DNA of 64,000 bases from Owenia fusiformis (GCA_903813345.2 CAIIXF020000005.1:11781375-11845374), one strand, 5' to 3'; shown: positions 35,332 through 48,989, counted from the first letter of the stretch. Notes: generated by a model not told the origin, from the letters alone. Made by a program: numbers and translations.

Positions 35332-35596
35332 TTTACATACGGTGCAAACGAATAAGTAACTACTAGCATAGCACTGTTAAAGTTATTCGGGACAAGGAGT
35401 AGCAGTATCATTTTAGTTTTTTGGCACACTAATTCAACACGGCAACAGACACAGAAACGTAGACATTTCAGCGTATAAAACCATCATTAAGGAGCTATAA
35501 CTGGATAGTTTGGATAATAAGGCAAAATCAAGGACAGGAGATATTTCTTTATAACTGGAAGTATATCTGATACCATGCAATGATGGACATCAAATT
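35332..35596 (+). other. HR96: Candidate alternative 5' exon
   Basis: It extends from the predicted start after the TATA box to CAAATT|GTAAGT (35596/35597). Two close ATGs (35581 and 35584) open a frame that is still open at the donor. Spliced to the 60112 exon, that frame stops after a few codons, so the exon would be 5' UTR with an upstream frame. There is no transcript support. Confidence 0.3.
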
Positions 35597-36544
35597 GTAA
35601 GTAGTCATTAGTGTTATTTATCACATCTAATTCAATTGATTATGATAACTACTTATTAGATTAGAACTTGATTTTCATAACACGCTAGTTGTTTACAGTT
35701 CTGTAACCGTATATGAACAAATTCTAGAGGAGCCAAATGTTGATTTAATAAACAGATGATGAAGGAATGTGTGAAGAAGTAGCAGATGCAACAGGCTTGT
35801 TATTATTTTTTTTATCTTTCTCTCCCTTGTCATAGTCTTTCTTTACTCTCAATGTTCAATTCTGTGTTATCGAAGAGAATGGATGGGGGGAGAGTTTTAG
35901 AACTTGACTTTTTGATGAACTCTGTTTGAATGAGAGCTTATTTTTAGAGTAAGAGAGAGGCTTGTCTTCTATGACCTTGAGTAAGTTTTTTTGTTAGATT
36001 ATAGTTAAGCTATACAGATCAATAATCCGTAGTAATCTGTTATCAGTTTCACATTAACATTTACGGTCAATTTTAGTTCAAGTTTGCATCAACATATTGA
36101 TTGCTCATATTAGTATTACCTAAATATTGTATACATTAATAACAATCATTGTGGGATACTATTGTAGTGATCCTGTTAAAGCAATCTATAATTCATAACA
36201 TAAGGAACGTTTTATCGGATCTGAACCTCTGCCAGAATGTCTCCCTAAAAGCTTTTATATATGGTGAAGTTCTGCAAACATTGTAGTCAATGGAACAATA
36301 AGTTAACAAGAGACTGGGAATATGTGTAACTATTTGAAGATGTTTGTGTAAGATTACAGCACTGGTTTTTCAAATCATTCAATATCAGTTGGTCTTGCCA
36401 AATATTGTGTGTAGGCTTAACAGTTAATCTGTGTGATGAGAATTTTCAAAATTGTATGTGGAGATTTATGTATATTATGTTTGAAAACATAGTTCAAAAT
36501 CAAAATATTTTGCTTGAATTCTGTTTAAGTGATATTTTCCCAAT

Positions 36545-37208
36545 TTAAGGTAGTTATTAAAAGGTGGATTGGATTTAGTGGATTGGATTCATGTAAAAGG
36601 TGGATTGGATCGGGAATCTTCAAAATATGGATTTTCTGTTGATCTCCCTCTAAGCAATTTCCCCCTACAGTATTACAGGTCCCTTTGAGAAATCAGAACA
36701 AAGCAATGACAAATGCATACTCCAATTATTTCGTGGATACTCTTAAGTATTTAACTGCTTTCCCTTGTAAAACAACTTTTGTAAGATATCATAAGCATAA
36801 ATCTGTAGATAAAAGCTGTCATTCAAATTTATGTGTGAATGTTCCCAAAATATTTCTGCTATGTTCAGTTTGGATTGAAAACAGATGATATGGATCTTCA
36901 AACCAGTCTGCCTTATGATTTATGAAAAGTCTAAAATTACCCTTGGAATGAAAATAAGATTGTGTATCAGAAAGCAGGAACTAGGTCAGCCTTCTAGCCC
37001 ACCTATGCAAAATAATATTACATCTATATTTTGACATTGTGGAAGTGAGAGCAACAATCTTCTTAGAGGGAGATCAATAGAACTTTTTAAGGAAAATCCA
37101 TATTTTGAAGATTCCCAATCTAATCCGCCTTTTACATGAATCCAATCCACTAGATCTAATCCACCTTTTAATCTTTACCAAATTTAATGTAGTGTAGAAC
37201 TACCTTAA
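36545..37208. mobile_element. TIR element with TTAAGGTAGTT ends
   Basis: It starts TTAAGGTAGTT and ends AACTACCTTAA. The inverted arms run about 120 bp on each side, with 'aaggtggattggatt' and 'tccatattttgaagattccc' mirrored. It is about 664 bp. The middle has a 67-codon frame without homology. The same end motif appears, degraded, at 31405-31420 and within each unit of the 53062-53673 array. TTAA at both outer ends may be the target site. Confidence 0.65.
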
Positions 37209-39161
37209 CAGTTGGTATATCATTTATGATCTACTTCAAAATAGTGTTCTATGTGAACCTTGGAGGTGTTCTATTTACAGTGGTGTTTTACTTTACAAGT
37301 TTTACTATATTCAGTGATTTAAAAGTTTAACTTAAGCATAACTGTAGAGATACTAACAGCTGCTAACATAATTAATGAGTATACAAATTGTCTAAAAATA
37401 CATATTTTACAAGGCTATGTGTTTAGTTTATGTCTCTAGAACGGTTATTGTGTGAGGCATAACAGCTCTTGCTCCAAGGCTATGCTGTTATATATACATG
37501 TACAGGTAGACATTCTTATGTCAGAATACTTAACATTGCTGAAAATTCATTAAAAATATCATGTTTAGTCTTTGCTTTAGTTACCAAGAGTGTTTCAAGA
37601 TTTAACCTTCATGGTAAGAGATAAGTTAGGCTCTCTGGAAAATCTCACTCTCTCATGCGTATTTCACTGAAATTCCCAAAAATAAACAATTTTTTCAACT
37701 TACTTCGGTAACAGATGAAGATATGTTTCCCATTATGAACTATATGTGAAGTCACTTGCTTTATTTATGTAATTTCCCATGTATTTTATGATTAAAATCA
37801 GAGTTACTCCCGAGAAAAATATCACCATAGTTTTACTTTAAAATGAAGAAAATCAAGTTGAAAATCATGAATTTGGCAAGGAATAAAGAGAAATGAAGCC
37901 ACATCATGTAGAAATGTCAAACATGTAACACTAGGATCAAATTTTAGGGAGAATGGAGAAAAAATGACATGGTAATCTTAAGTATGGGGTTACCCCTCTG
38001 CCAGGAAAGAATCACAGTAAAAGCTTACGTAGATAACTACATGAAGCATATGTCAGGATAACAGATTATTTAGGCCATAGTTAATTGAATCCCTATCAGG
38101 TGACAGATAAAAATTGATTCTGGTGTTTTTAGATTTAACTTTGGTAGGTATTTGGAACATAACCTATAGGAAGCCTCATAGAGTGACAGGTTGAGCATTG
38201 ATTTTGTGCGTATACATTTATGTTTGGATACTGGTAGATAAACTTGGGAGGGTGACCTGGTTATTGGGAAGCTGTAACATGTAGCAAGTTTAGGAGAGGG
38301 GTAATATGTTTATGTCATTTTAGGTAGTTTATATAATGACTCTCAGAGCATCTATGGCCTGCAAAGAATTTCTGCTAGAAAGGAACTAATCGAAGGCTGT
38401 GGTCTGCCAGAATGTGTAGATTGCAGTTGCAAGGAAAGCTATTGGGGGGCTATTTTCCAGGATTTATTAACAATTTGTATGAAGTACCTCATCCCAGTGA
38501 CGTAGCCAGGAAAAAAGTGATGAGGCGAAAAATATTTCCAAGCCTTGCCTCGCTTGCAATAGAAGAACACGATGAAAACCCTTGCATAATGAGATAGTTC
38601 ACAACTAAATCAATAATTGATGATTTTAGATTAAAAATCAATAAAAATTATATAACTAATTTATTTACAACTTGTCGCCATAGGAATATTTTTCAAAGGA
38701 TGTTAAAAAAGCGACGAGACAAGCACCTCATACAATTGGTTATTTTAGCCTTAATGCCTATTTACTTTATTTCTTGCTTATTCCATGATTTTCTAAACAA
38801 TACCACCTTGACATCTTTCTCGTGTATTGAAACTGGTTCAGGAATGCAAGTTTAACTAAAAAGAACAGAGCCCCAGTTAAAGACCTGTGGTGTTCTCTAG
38901 GTTCTTATTCAAATAATACAAAAGCAAAACCAATAATAGAAATGAAGTTGCTCGTTTTTTATAGATCCGATTTGCATATACAGAGAAATCAATGGCTGCG
39001 CTAAGATGTAGATCAAAGTCTAATCCACACAGGTTTCTGATGCATTATTTACAATTTCCAACTGATACCATCAACAAATATATGTTTTTGTAATCAATTT
39101 CTTTTTATGAGTGATCTGGTGTATTATTTAACCATCTGCACCATGCTGATTCCTTTATATA
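37209..39161 (+). other. Intronic stretch with old repeat fragments
   Basis: Bases 37240-37318 resemble the CAGTAAAACCTGT family ('ggaggtgttctatttacagt', 'acaagttttacta'). Around 38495, 'tgacgtagccagg' resembles a transposon end but has no partner. No exon is supported. Confidence 0.35.
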
Positions 39162-39251
39162 CAGTAAAACCTGTCTAAGTATCACCTCTGAAACAAGATC
39201 CACTTGGGAGGCGTTCCACTTCTAGAGGTGTTTCACTTTACAGGTTTCACT
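39162..39251. mobile_element. CAGTAAAACCTGT-family MITE, short
   Basis: It starts CAGTAAAACCTGTCTAAG after TA and ends 'ttacaggtttcacta'. The halves 'ccacttgggaggcg' and 'gttccacttctagaggtgtt' form an inverted pair. This is the shortest member at about 90 bp. Confidence 0.65.
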
Positions 39252-39867
39252 ACATCTTTGTAGCATACTGATTTAGATAGTTTGTACATATGACCATTGA
39301 AATTTTGACATGTTTAAAACATTCAGGGTAGATTCAACTTCATTAACTACCATTTTCAATAGTTTGTTTCTGCATGTTTAAAAGAGAGCTTCATCTGCCA
39401 GCTTCTATACTATGCTCTGCTATGGTGGTCAGCTGCGCTGTTAGTTCAGACTTCTTCGTGAGCAGTGATTCATTGAAATCTGGTATCTTATGGTAAAGTT
39501 TATATTACTCCATTACTCATTAAACACAGTTAGCAATCCTTAGATTCAAGAGTGATCAACTCTTGCATATAAATAGTCCTACATACAACCCTGAAAAAGT
39601 GCTTTGGTGTGAGCTTATTTATAAGGTAGCTCAGTTTGAAAAAAATCTAAATTTTTTTTATCTTGTTCTGGCTGCTTGTATGCAGAACTTTCCATAACAG
39701 TTATTGATAATTGGGTCACATCTGCAGGCAATCCCTTTGTTATTGTCTGCTATGGTCTAAGAGCAAAACAGAAAAGTTAATTTGTACCAAGTCGGTGGTA
39801 TTTATTTCAGTCAATTGATACCCTGCGTGCAGTCTTAAGTTATTAACTACCCTCTGCCTAGCATAGA

Positions 39868-39992
39868 CTATATTACAGTTTAGCAGCCCCGCCCCCACGG
39901 CCTATGGCCGTGACAACCCACATCCTAGATCTTTTCAAACCTATCACGCTGATTTTTCAGCCGATCAGCAGGCTGAAAGGAACAATTGTAAA
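39868..39992 (+). repeat. Interspersed repeat, shared with 1175-1315
   Basis: It contains 'acagtttagcagccccgccc', 'cctatggccgtgacaaccc' and 'ttttcaaacctatcacgctg', ending 'gcaggctgaaaggaac', in the same order as the copy at 1175-1315. A short GC palindrome (ACGGCCTATGGCCGT) sits inside. Confidence 0.5.
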
Positions 39993-40761
39993 CTGAAAGA
40001 ATGAAGACGAAACTCTCTTTTAGAAGCGAAATCAAGGATTCAGTCAAGGGATCTTTTGTTTTGGAGTGCAAAGAGGAAAGAGTCAATATAAGCCCTTAAT
40101 TAAAGATTGCATCATTTGTTTAGCACAGTCTATCAGGCCATCGCAAATCCTGCTAGGACGAACCCCTTTTTCTTGTCTCCTTAGGTTTTTAGGGCTTTTA
40201 TTGGCATATCAGTCTGCCAGTGAAAACTAAAAAATCTTCAAGTACATGTGTCAGCGCTATCTATTCAAGTACAAGGCAACATTGAACATATGACGATGTA
40301 TTGAACATCTATTCAAGAAAATCCAGTAAATTTTTACAGCTGGTAGCTTTATATGTAAAAAAATGAGCAAGACAAAAGTTGATTGAAAAGAATTGATTGA
40401 TTTATATTTATTTGTAAAAATGAAATTGATTATCAATGAAAATCCAAAATCTTGACATATATAGTTACAATATGCAGTATTCATGGCCATCATTTAAGAG
40501 AGGAACATAAAAAGTGGATTTGTTTATTTTATTTTATATCAGATAATATAATTAAATAGGCATAAAATCAGGCCATTGGACCTAGAAAACAGGCTGACCT
40601 TAGGTTGAAATAAAATCTTGATTATAGGTATAAAAGTGGAGTAAAAGCTGGTAATTTTCCTGTAGTAATGTAAGAGCTCTCAAACTCCTAGAAACTGCCA
40701 ATTAGGATAATCTCATCTGGACTCGCAATTTGATGACATTAATTCAATAATCCATGTACAG

Positions 40762-41020
40762 GGTGGTCAAAAGAATGGCAACTCTGTCCTTATTTTCACC
40801 ATATCTTTGTGAGTAAGCACACCCTGATATCTACCACAAATGTACATCATTCAATTTCCTACCAGCCTAACATATTTCATGCTCCATGTTGTTCAAAGTG
40901 CTGTAACATTGCGACTATCGGTCCGATGGTCATGAAATATGACTTGATGGTAGGAAATTGAATGATGTACTGATGTGCCAAATAACAGGGTGTAATTTCT
41001 TAAATGACAACTATATGAGG
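40762..41020. mobile_element. Palindromic MITE (CAGGGTG ends)
   Basis: Inverted arms carry 'gtacatcattcaatttccta' (from 40846) and its mirror (to about 40970), with 'catgaaatatg' mirrored inside and a centre near 'actatcggtccgatgg'. 'cagggtggtcaaaag' upstream and 'cagggtgtaatttc' downstream may be older end remnants. Confidence 0.5.
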
Positions 41021-41217
41021 AAAATACAGGGTTGGTTTATATCGCAACCCAAAAAGGTGTGTATTAAAGATTAACTTTCCTGTTATCTCAAAATCTGCTT
41101 GGAACTATACCATTGGATTTCTATAGGAAATTCCTCAAAGAGAAAATTCTAGGGATTAAGGAATGTGTACAGTTTACACAATTTGAGAAATTATTGACAT
41201 GCATGAAACCTATTTAA

Positions 41218-41912
41218 CCTTTACCATGCTGCCTTATTTCAGCAAATATATCCCACGCATCTGGCTTCTTTTTCAAAGAGTGCAAAAAATGATATGCCTG
41301 GACTAAATAATTAATATCTCAATAACTACTGAATGAATCTGGATAAAATTTTCACAAAGGGAAGATACAGTGGCCTGGCTCATGAAAAAAATGTTCTTAT
41401 GAATATTTTTCGTACAATAACATGACTGGGCATAAATATACCATGAATACTCCTCCGAAATCCGCCGCTCTGCCCCTTCGTCTGGTCAGAATTCAAATCT
41501 GAATTTGCAGCGATCGAATGTTCAATTTTTCAATTCAGAAAATATTCTAGTTTCTATTTTCGATGACCATTATCGGCTTCCAAGAGCCTAAAGAGCTCGA
41601 AATCGTAGTCCATTTCCTCCACATATTCGTTGTGATTGTATTTGTCCACCATTTTGTACGATTTGTTCACTTAAAACGACTAAAACACTGTTTAAATTGT
41701 TGAATTGAGAATTATTTTTCGAAATATCGCCATTTTTAGGTCAACAGGAAGTCATGTTAGGCACTGAATAAATCGGGCAATCTAATTGGACAATACGAAT
41801 GGCGCGAAAAAGTAAAGTTTTTAAAAGTTTGAAATTGGGCGTACGGGTCCGCAAGCAGTTGTGAGAGACATTTTAGTCTCGGCGGACGAGTCCGCCGGCA
41901 GCACGCTAAAGG
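41218..41912. mobile_element. piggyBac-type MITE with TTAA target duplications
   Basis: It is flanked by TTAA at 41214-41217 and 41913-41916. It starts CCTTTACCATGCTGCC and ends GGCAGCACGCTAAAGG. TTAA duplication with CC-starting ends is diagnostic of the piggyBac superfamily. The 695-bp body has no transposase. The right part has small GC-rich hairpins (GGCGGACGAGTCCGCC at 41881-41896, 'gagacattttagtctc' just before) and 'gcgtacgggtccgc'. Confidence 0.85.
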
Positions 41913-41916
41913 TTAA

Positions 41917-44900
41917 AACAGCCTTTATATTATTCGAAAGCGTTGATTATCAATGATTTCCAGTTCTCTGAAGTTTGAAAAATGAAAATACCTGGGTGTT
42001 AATCCATAGATAATCCTTGAAAATGAGAAATGTTTTGGGGGATTTTGTGGTGTAATTTTATAGTCAATAAAATGTTTTAAAGTATATTGATATTTTTGGG
42101 ATGAAAAACATAAGAGAAATGCATGAAAAACATAAGAGAAATGCATGAAAAACTCCCCCCATTCATTCGACAAACAACTCCCCCTCCTTTTATGAATTTT
42201 AACCAGGATCTAATATCATTTTATTTTATATATTGACAGTGGTTAAACGGTTACTGTGGTTAAACGGTTAATGTGACATTATTGCTGATGTAATATTTAT
42301 GAGCATCCTACATTGAAAGAATAATTCAGGAGTAGGCATACTCCATGTATATGTAGTGACCCCCCTACATCAGAGCAAGTGGGTATTGTACCCTGTTAAA
42401 GATCTGAAAATAACACGCCACCCTATTGGAAATCAGGTTTTACACTCAGAAGGGTGAAATAGTGCAATATTTTGACCAAAAAAGGTGAAATTATGAATAA
42501 TCTTGGGATAATATCATCAGGAAATTACTCACATGGTAAGATGTTAAATGCAATGCATAATTATATAGGTAATGAACTGTGTGAAATACAAAAAATGAGA
42601 AAGTCCACAAGATGTTCTCTGTACTTCAAAACATAATGTCTGAATATATTAATGAAAATGAGTTTGAGATGACATTGGTTATCATGATGACTTGTGGAAA
42701 TAAAACAGTTTATTATATTCAGATCACTAGAGTATTGAAAATTAAATTCACGAACTGAATGGAGAACTGAATACAAATAGATGTTCAATTTCAAAAAGCT
42801 CCTTTCTCACTCAAAAACTGGTGGTTTTGACAGGAATCTACAAGTTAACTCTTTATCAGCATAGAGATGGTTGGTACAGTCCAGTGAAAAATCAATGCTG
42901 ATGTGGCTGAATTCAGTATCTCACAAGTCATTGGGAGGGGAATAACTGGGACACAAGGTTAATACATGTATACGTATATATAAAAATCTAAAAAATCAGC
43001 CTTTCAGATCATGTCTAGGTTACATTGATGTACTAATAATATAGACCAAGCACATTTTGACAGACATACCTCAGAATGATAATTACTAAATGAGTACATG
43101 TATTTTTCTTTTATTAGAGTAATTGTCTAAGGAGAATATATCTTAAGGTGGGGTTCTCCTTCGGAATGATTGAAATATATGTTAATTAGACTACTTTATT
43201 ATGAAACTGTCATAACACAAACAAACAAAAAAAACGTGATTTTGTTATGAATCAAATGAAGCTGGTTTTTATCCCATATGGTCGAAAAACTATAAGTTCT
43301 ATGTTTGAACTCAGTTATTCATGCAACATGTTTTAATTTATTAGTTGTCCATTTAATGTTTTATTGACACTTCACTCTGTTAATTGCATTGCTTGGTATA
43401 TATGTTGTATTAAAAAATTGTCAATGTGTTTGCTAACAAATGTCATCTCCTCTCTGAATAAAATCCATTCATCATACAGTGAAAGGCTTTATATGTATTA
43501 AAAAACTGTTCAAAGCAACTGGCATATACAGCTTATGTGATGGTATTTTTAATACAAAGCAAAGAATAAAATGGAGTTCAACTTTTAGGGACGTGTTTGA
43601 AATGACTTCAGTTATGTATTCAAATATTTTTTTTTTGAAATGTAAGTACTGTTTTTAATACATATAAATAATTGACTTCCAAAAGTTAGATGTAAATACA
43701 ATATGTTATTGCATTATAAGTTTTTTTATTGTATTATACTTAGATTGTTTATTATTAAATATAGGTGTGTCTGACACTGCACAAAAATAAAAGAGATATT
43801 TTAATAACTTCAATTCATAAAAAGGCCTTCAATTCATAAAAAGGTATATGGTCTCAGTTTTACCAAATATTCAGAAGTACAATTATATATAAGTTGAGAC
43901 AATTTCAAAATATTTGTATAACAATAAAAATGATGAATCATATACATACATAAAAATGATGTTCTAAGTTCTTATTCATTATTCATTAAGTTTAAGTGGA
44001 TCTTGTGAGAAAAATATAAATAGTTAAGTTTAGAACAATCCACTATATAAAAGGTTTAGTCATAATATTATAAAACTTTGTGAAAAATATCAGTTAATTT
44101 TACGATCAAATCCTATTTTAATCAAAGGTAGAAGTTTCTGGAATTTTTTAAATTCAGATTTTTCGTTATTTATATTATGGCTGAACCATATGCCAAGTAA
44201 AGCATATAGACGTCGCTACATGTTACTCTGATCTGTTTATATATTTTAAGTCCACCCAGGAAGTTACACAATCATGGCAATAACCAATTTTGAAAGAAAG
44301 CCATCAACTTGAATGCCCTTCTAATAATGTTATATTCTTGTGCAACGACTATAGATAATTCCTACTTGAATATGTTCACTACATGTGAAAATCCAGAGAA
44401 AGGGATAGCACATTGACCTGATACGGATTAAGAACTAAAGTTATAGATGCTATGAACATAATTGATCTTGTTACTTAGCAAATTCAAATACTTTGGCATA
44501 ATGTTTCCAGTTTTTTGCCCTTGAAAGATGTGTTACTGGCTGTTATTCAATTTGCGTGTTTTGATAAACCATTGGAGTGATACCCATATTTATGTTGGTC
44601 ATTCATCGCAAATGATGAGATGTTATGGCATGATGTCAAGCAGTATCACCAAAATAGTGTTTCAATTAACTGTATATATAGTAACTCCTGGGTTTCCTAG
44701 TGCAGTTTTATTTAACAAGTTATAACTTTTGATTGTTCAAGTCAATTTTCAACATATATGATTGTCTTGTACATATGATCTTCACTCCTCAATGTACCTC
44801 TCCGAGTGTAGGTTTCTGGGTAATATGTTTCAGAGGTACTCTGGTCATAAGTTACCTCCTTTGTATTATCAATTTGAATTAAGATATATATCTGTCATTT

Positions 44901-45160
44901 TTAAGCAGGATGGACAAGGAAACCGTATGTGTCTGCTAGTATCATGCCAATTGCCCAATATATTATATTCCATTTTCAGAGAATAATAGTAAATTGTTTA
45001 TAGATTTGTATAATCTACGAATATATTTACTTGTTAAGGATTAACATTTTTAACCTAGAAATAATCCTATATTTAGGGGACCCATAGACCACCCTGTATT
45101 TTATATATAATCTATATAAATTACTGTATGCATTGACATGTTTTCTTTGTATATTTGCAG
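41917..45160 (+). other. Intronic stretch, mostly featureless
   Basis: Bases 42113-42150 hold a two-copy 22-bp repeat ('atgaaaaacataagagaaat' plus 2) and 42238-42272 a short duplication ('gtggttaaacggtta'). Otherwise it is AT-rich without an exon signal. Confidence 0.4.
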
Positions 45161-45246
45161 GACTATTGTGCAGCCTAGGACTATCTAGCTGTAGACAACA
45201 CAACATTTTGATGAAATTCAGGAGAATTTGAGCCGTACATTATTAG
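45161..45246 (+). other. HR96: Candidate internal 5' UTR exon of the receptor gene
   Basis: It has a good acceptor (TTTTCTTTGTATATTTGCAG at 45141-45160) and a plausible donor (CATTATTAG|GTAAAA at 45246/45247). The 86-bp body holds a closed 6-codon upstream frame (45211-45231). If it is joined to the 60112 exon, an in-frame TAG falls exactly at the junction. Translation would then begin at the internal ATG at 60169. No transcript support. Confidence 0.35.
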
Positions 45247-45604
45247 GTAAAAGAATTATATTTTATAGTTTTGGAAACTTACTGAATACATGTACATGTA
45301 TATTGTACCTCATAAAGATAAAAAAAAGCATATTCTTCACTGGGCATTCCCAGATATAGTATAGCTATTTCCAGAAGATATTCACAACTTTATTTTTTGT
45401 GTTCATGTAACGTTATTGGCCTGACTGTTATGTTAAGATAAGTGGTTCTTACTCTCATCTTACCAATTAGAGGGTTTCATGTAGTCAGGATACTAGGAGT
45501 GAACTCAGTGAAATGTTTTGTTTTAAAGCCTCTCCTCTAACTCCAGCTTGTAAAATACCATGTTTCAAAGCCTCATCTATAAATCCACTGTTAGTAAAAT
45601 TTCA

Positions 45605-45732
45605 TTTTTTAAAGTAAAATGTCATGTTTTAAGTAAAATGTCATGTTTTAAAGTAAAATGTCATGTTTTAAGTAAAATGTCATGTTTTAAAGTAAAATGT
45701 CATGTTTTAAAGTAAAATGTCATGTTTTAAAG
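45605..45732 (+). repeat. About 20-21-bp minisatellite (about 6 copies)
   Basis: The units 'aagtaaaatgtcatgtttta' alternate with and without one extra A, from about 45605 to 45732. Non-coding. Confidence 0.85.
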
Positions 45733-46342
45733 ATGCTCCTCAATATCTACCTAACGTATTTGATATGGTCTAAATTAGATTCTCACACTTAATTATGCGT
45801 TTTGCCATCTCTCACACTTGAGAAATTTCCCAAGAGGTGGTTCAAACTAGCTCCTTACACCTGGTAAATCTAAGAAGATGACACCCTGCTTTCCGCCAGA
45901 AACAATGTTGTCTGTTCCATAACAAATATAGTTTGTTGATAATATTTTCGCTATTAAACATAAGAGATAAAATACAATGAGCAGATGTATTTGAGAAAGT
46001 TAATCTGTTATGATGTAAGAAACAAGCACATATACTAAATATTATATGTGTTGGTTGGTTTAGACCAGCCTATGTGATACAGCACATTAGTTACATCCTA
46101 TATATTCCATTGTCTCCTAAAGGAGAAGCCTCTCTGCTTTATGCCACCCCTTTGTCATTTACCCTGTCTCCCTTATCTCTTTTCTCATATGACTAACAAA
46201 GATACAGCCATCTTTATTCCATGCAAGATATTGCCATCTTTCATCCTAAAAAGACACGCGTCTTTGACTCTATAATTATCAAAGCTCATCAAGAATGGAC
46301 GATCTTGCACAGGTTCTCAGTCAAGAACCAGAACCTCTATGT

Positions 46343-46409
46343 CTAGGGGGCTCCCCAAGAGGTATGTGACAAGGCCACCTCATTGCCCCCTCTTGGGGAG
46401 CCCTTCTAG
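46343..46409. repeat. Isolated strong hairpin
   Basis: 'ctagggggctccccaagagg' (46343-46362) is mirrored by 'ccctcttggggagcccttct' (46388-46407) around a roughly 25-nt loop. The stem is about 20 bp and GC-rich in an AT-rich setting. It has no flanking TIR or TSD that I recognise and no known RNA family. Confidence 0.7.
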
Positions 46410-47956
46410 GTATAACCCCCCCCTCCTGTTCATTATAATATTATATGTACTCTGTAATTATTACTGTTTGTAATCATGTTTGTCACTTTGACTGAGGGGC
46501 ATAGTTCATTAGATGGCCAGATCTGTGGTAGTCTAGCTACCTTTAACATTTGACTTTATTACATACTAACATACACATATTTTCTATATATTTTTCTCAT
46601 TATGCCATCATGCTATTATCTAATGGAACAGTAGATGATAATGATGATAGTCACCTAGCAGATGCTATTTGTGTAAACTGTAGGCTACTCTCACACTAAA
46701 AAAGTTTTACACAGTAGAAAGCATAGCTCCTTCAATTTGAAACTAGGCTGTATAGGAGAACAGCCTGATTGTGTGATTGTAGGAGAGACTGTATATAGAT
46801 AACACATGTGGAGTTTGCTCCATACATCATGAACATATAGCTAAAATGTCTCTCTATTTGAACCAACTGTGACTGTTACTTCTGCAGTGTGCAATTAAAT
46901 ATGGATGGTTTCTGGATTTGTTATCAAGAATGCTGAATGAAATGCTGAGATTTCATTGAGTGAAACATTTGGATATATTTAGACCACACATTTAAGAATT
47001 TCACTTGCTGTTTATAAATTTCATTGCCTTGCTATTGAGATATTAGCAGTTTTTATAAGTAAGTATTTCAATTGAATTCTTTATATCTGCATATTTGGAT
47101 TAAAGAAATCAAAACTTTCAGTATGTAATATAAAGTTTGTTAGTCATTTAAGACCACTACTGGTTTCATTTCTCAACTTTTAAAGTTTTGAATGTGATTA
47201 TTCCTTTTATTTGTAAACAGTTAATAAAAGCAATAAAATAGGAATAATGGGTGTCATTTAATATGAATTGGATCAATATAAACAATTCGAAAAGTCCCAT
47301 CATTTATAAACTGCATTCAAATGAATAGAGAGACAGTGATTTATGGTTGGGAATATATCTTTGTGAAATGCACTTAATGACCCCAAATCTAGGCTATATG
47401 AGTAAGGATTGAAATATGAAATCCTGTTTGAGGAAAGGCTATGTAGAAAGTTCTTGTTTGCCAATCGGTCACATTTCAGGCAAAACATATGTAGAATAAA
47501 TGTTAACATACTAAAAAGATTAGCGAGTATTAAACGAGACTGGGATTTATTTATAATGTAATACATTCAGGTGACGGTAAAGCTTAATTCAACATTTCAA
47601 TTCAGCTAGACCAACTTGGCTAACAGTTCACATTCCTTTACAGTAAGTTTGTGGTGAAAGAATTCAAACTGGCATATACTGTAAATGTAGTACATTTAGG
47701 AACAGATCAACAATTTATTATCTACATATCATATACAGATATCACATATTTTATCGGATATTTACAAAGATGTTCAGGATTGTAATCAGTTTAACGTCAA
47801 CATCCTTCTACTGAGGTAGGTTATTTTTTCGAGTTGTTTACTTATTAATGTTAAATTAGCAAGTCTCGGTGATATTATTTTGATGCTTATTCACATATTT
47901 TTGTTTTCAAGTTGATAGAAAGCTGTCATCTCATGATGCTATAGTGAACATATATA

Positions 47957-48196
47957 AAGTGCTCACCATAAATAAATGACACTCGGATTTTCTATCACCA
48001 TTTCCAGACCATGGTGATTTGAGACTCCATACTTTCCAATAATGTCTAGCTAGATACACATCCCTTAAGTTTTCTATATTTTACATTTTGTATACTCTCA
48101 TCCACTGATGTATAGCCTTTTGAAAATTCTCTCCTTTTTAACATGGGACATCCTCACTTCAGCAAATCCAGGTGTCATTTATTTATGGTGAGCACT
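47957..48196. mobile_element. TA-flanked MITE with AGTGCTCACCATAAATAAAT ends
   Basis: It starts AAGTGCTCACCATAAATAAA and ends in the inverse (...GGTGAGCACTG), with TA at 47955-47956 and 48197-48198. The inverted repeat is about 27 bp. The 240-bp body has no frame. TA duplication and short TIRs suggest Tc1/mariner-type mobilisation. Confidence 0.82.
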
Positions 48197-48725
48197 GTAT
48201 ATGCAGCATTTATCCCTTATGAAGAGACTCTGCAACAGTCAATGTTTATTATTATTAGTGATGATGTTTCATATAATATTGTAGTAATTTCTATATAATG
48301 ATATTTAACATGATAATGAAATCTGTACAGGAAATCAATTACATTCATACATGCTTCCATTAACAGTAAAACTCCTAATGTAATATACATGCACGATGAT
48401 ACCTAATTTATTGGTCTCCCTAGAATTTGTCTCAACATTGTGCAAAGTATTAAACAGATTTTCAACAGGTTGACATGATATTTTTTGATTTTCATCCATT
48501 TAAACATAAGTTGAGACTAATGGCAGTTTTTATATCAGAAAATTGTTGAAAAACAAAAAGGTTTATACTTGTAGTTGATACCATACCTTTCTTCTTTTGC
48601 CACATTTCGGACAAATCAGCTTTTCTATCATCAAAATATCACAATATTAAGAATATAAAGAATTATTCCATAATAACATGTTTTCCCTGGGAAAATAACA
48701 GGGAATAAAAGTGTTATTTGAAAAA

Positions 48726-48830
48726 TCCCGTATCAGATCCCGTATCAGCCAAAATCCCGTATCAGATCCCGTATTGGATCCCGTATCAGCAAAAATCCCG
48801 TATCAGATCCCGTATCAGAAATATTCCCGG
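48726..48830 (+). repeat. Short tandem array of a TCCCGTATCAG motif
   Basis: 'atcccgtatcag' recurs about eight times, singly or in pairs separated by 'caaa', in roughly 29-bp higher-order units. Confidence 0.8.
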
Positions 48831-48989
48831 TAATTTCTCTTGAGTTTTAAGCTTTTCGTCTAGCACATCTCTACAGGAAGTAAAAAAATCGTTTGGAAAA
48901 TTGAAATTATTGAAATTATTATCATCTAGTTTACGTCTATTACTGTGACAAAGGTCTATTACTGTGACAAATATGTCTAATATTATGAA

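Noticed and set aside
38490-38600. A transposon end around 'tgacgtagccagg'
   Set aside because: It resembles ends of a dispersed family, but no paired end or duplication could be identified.
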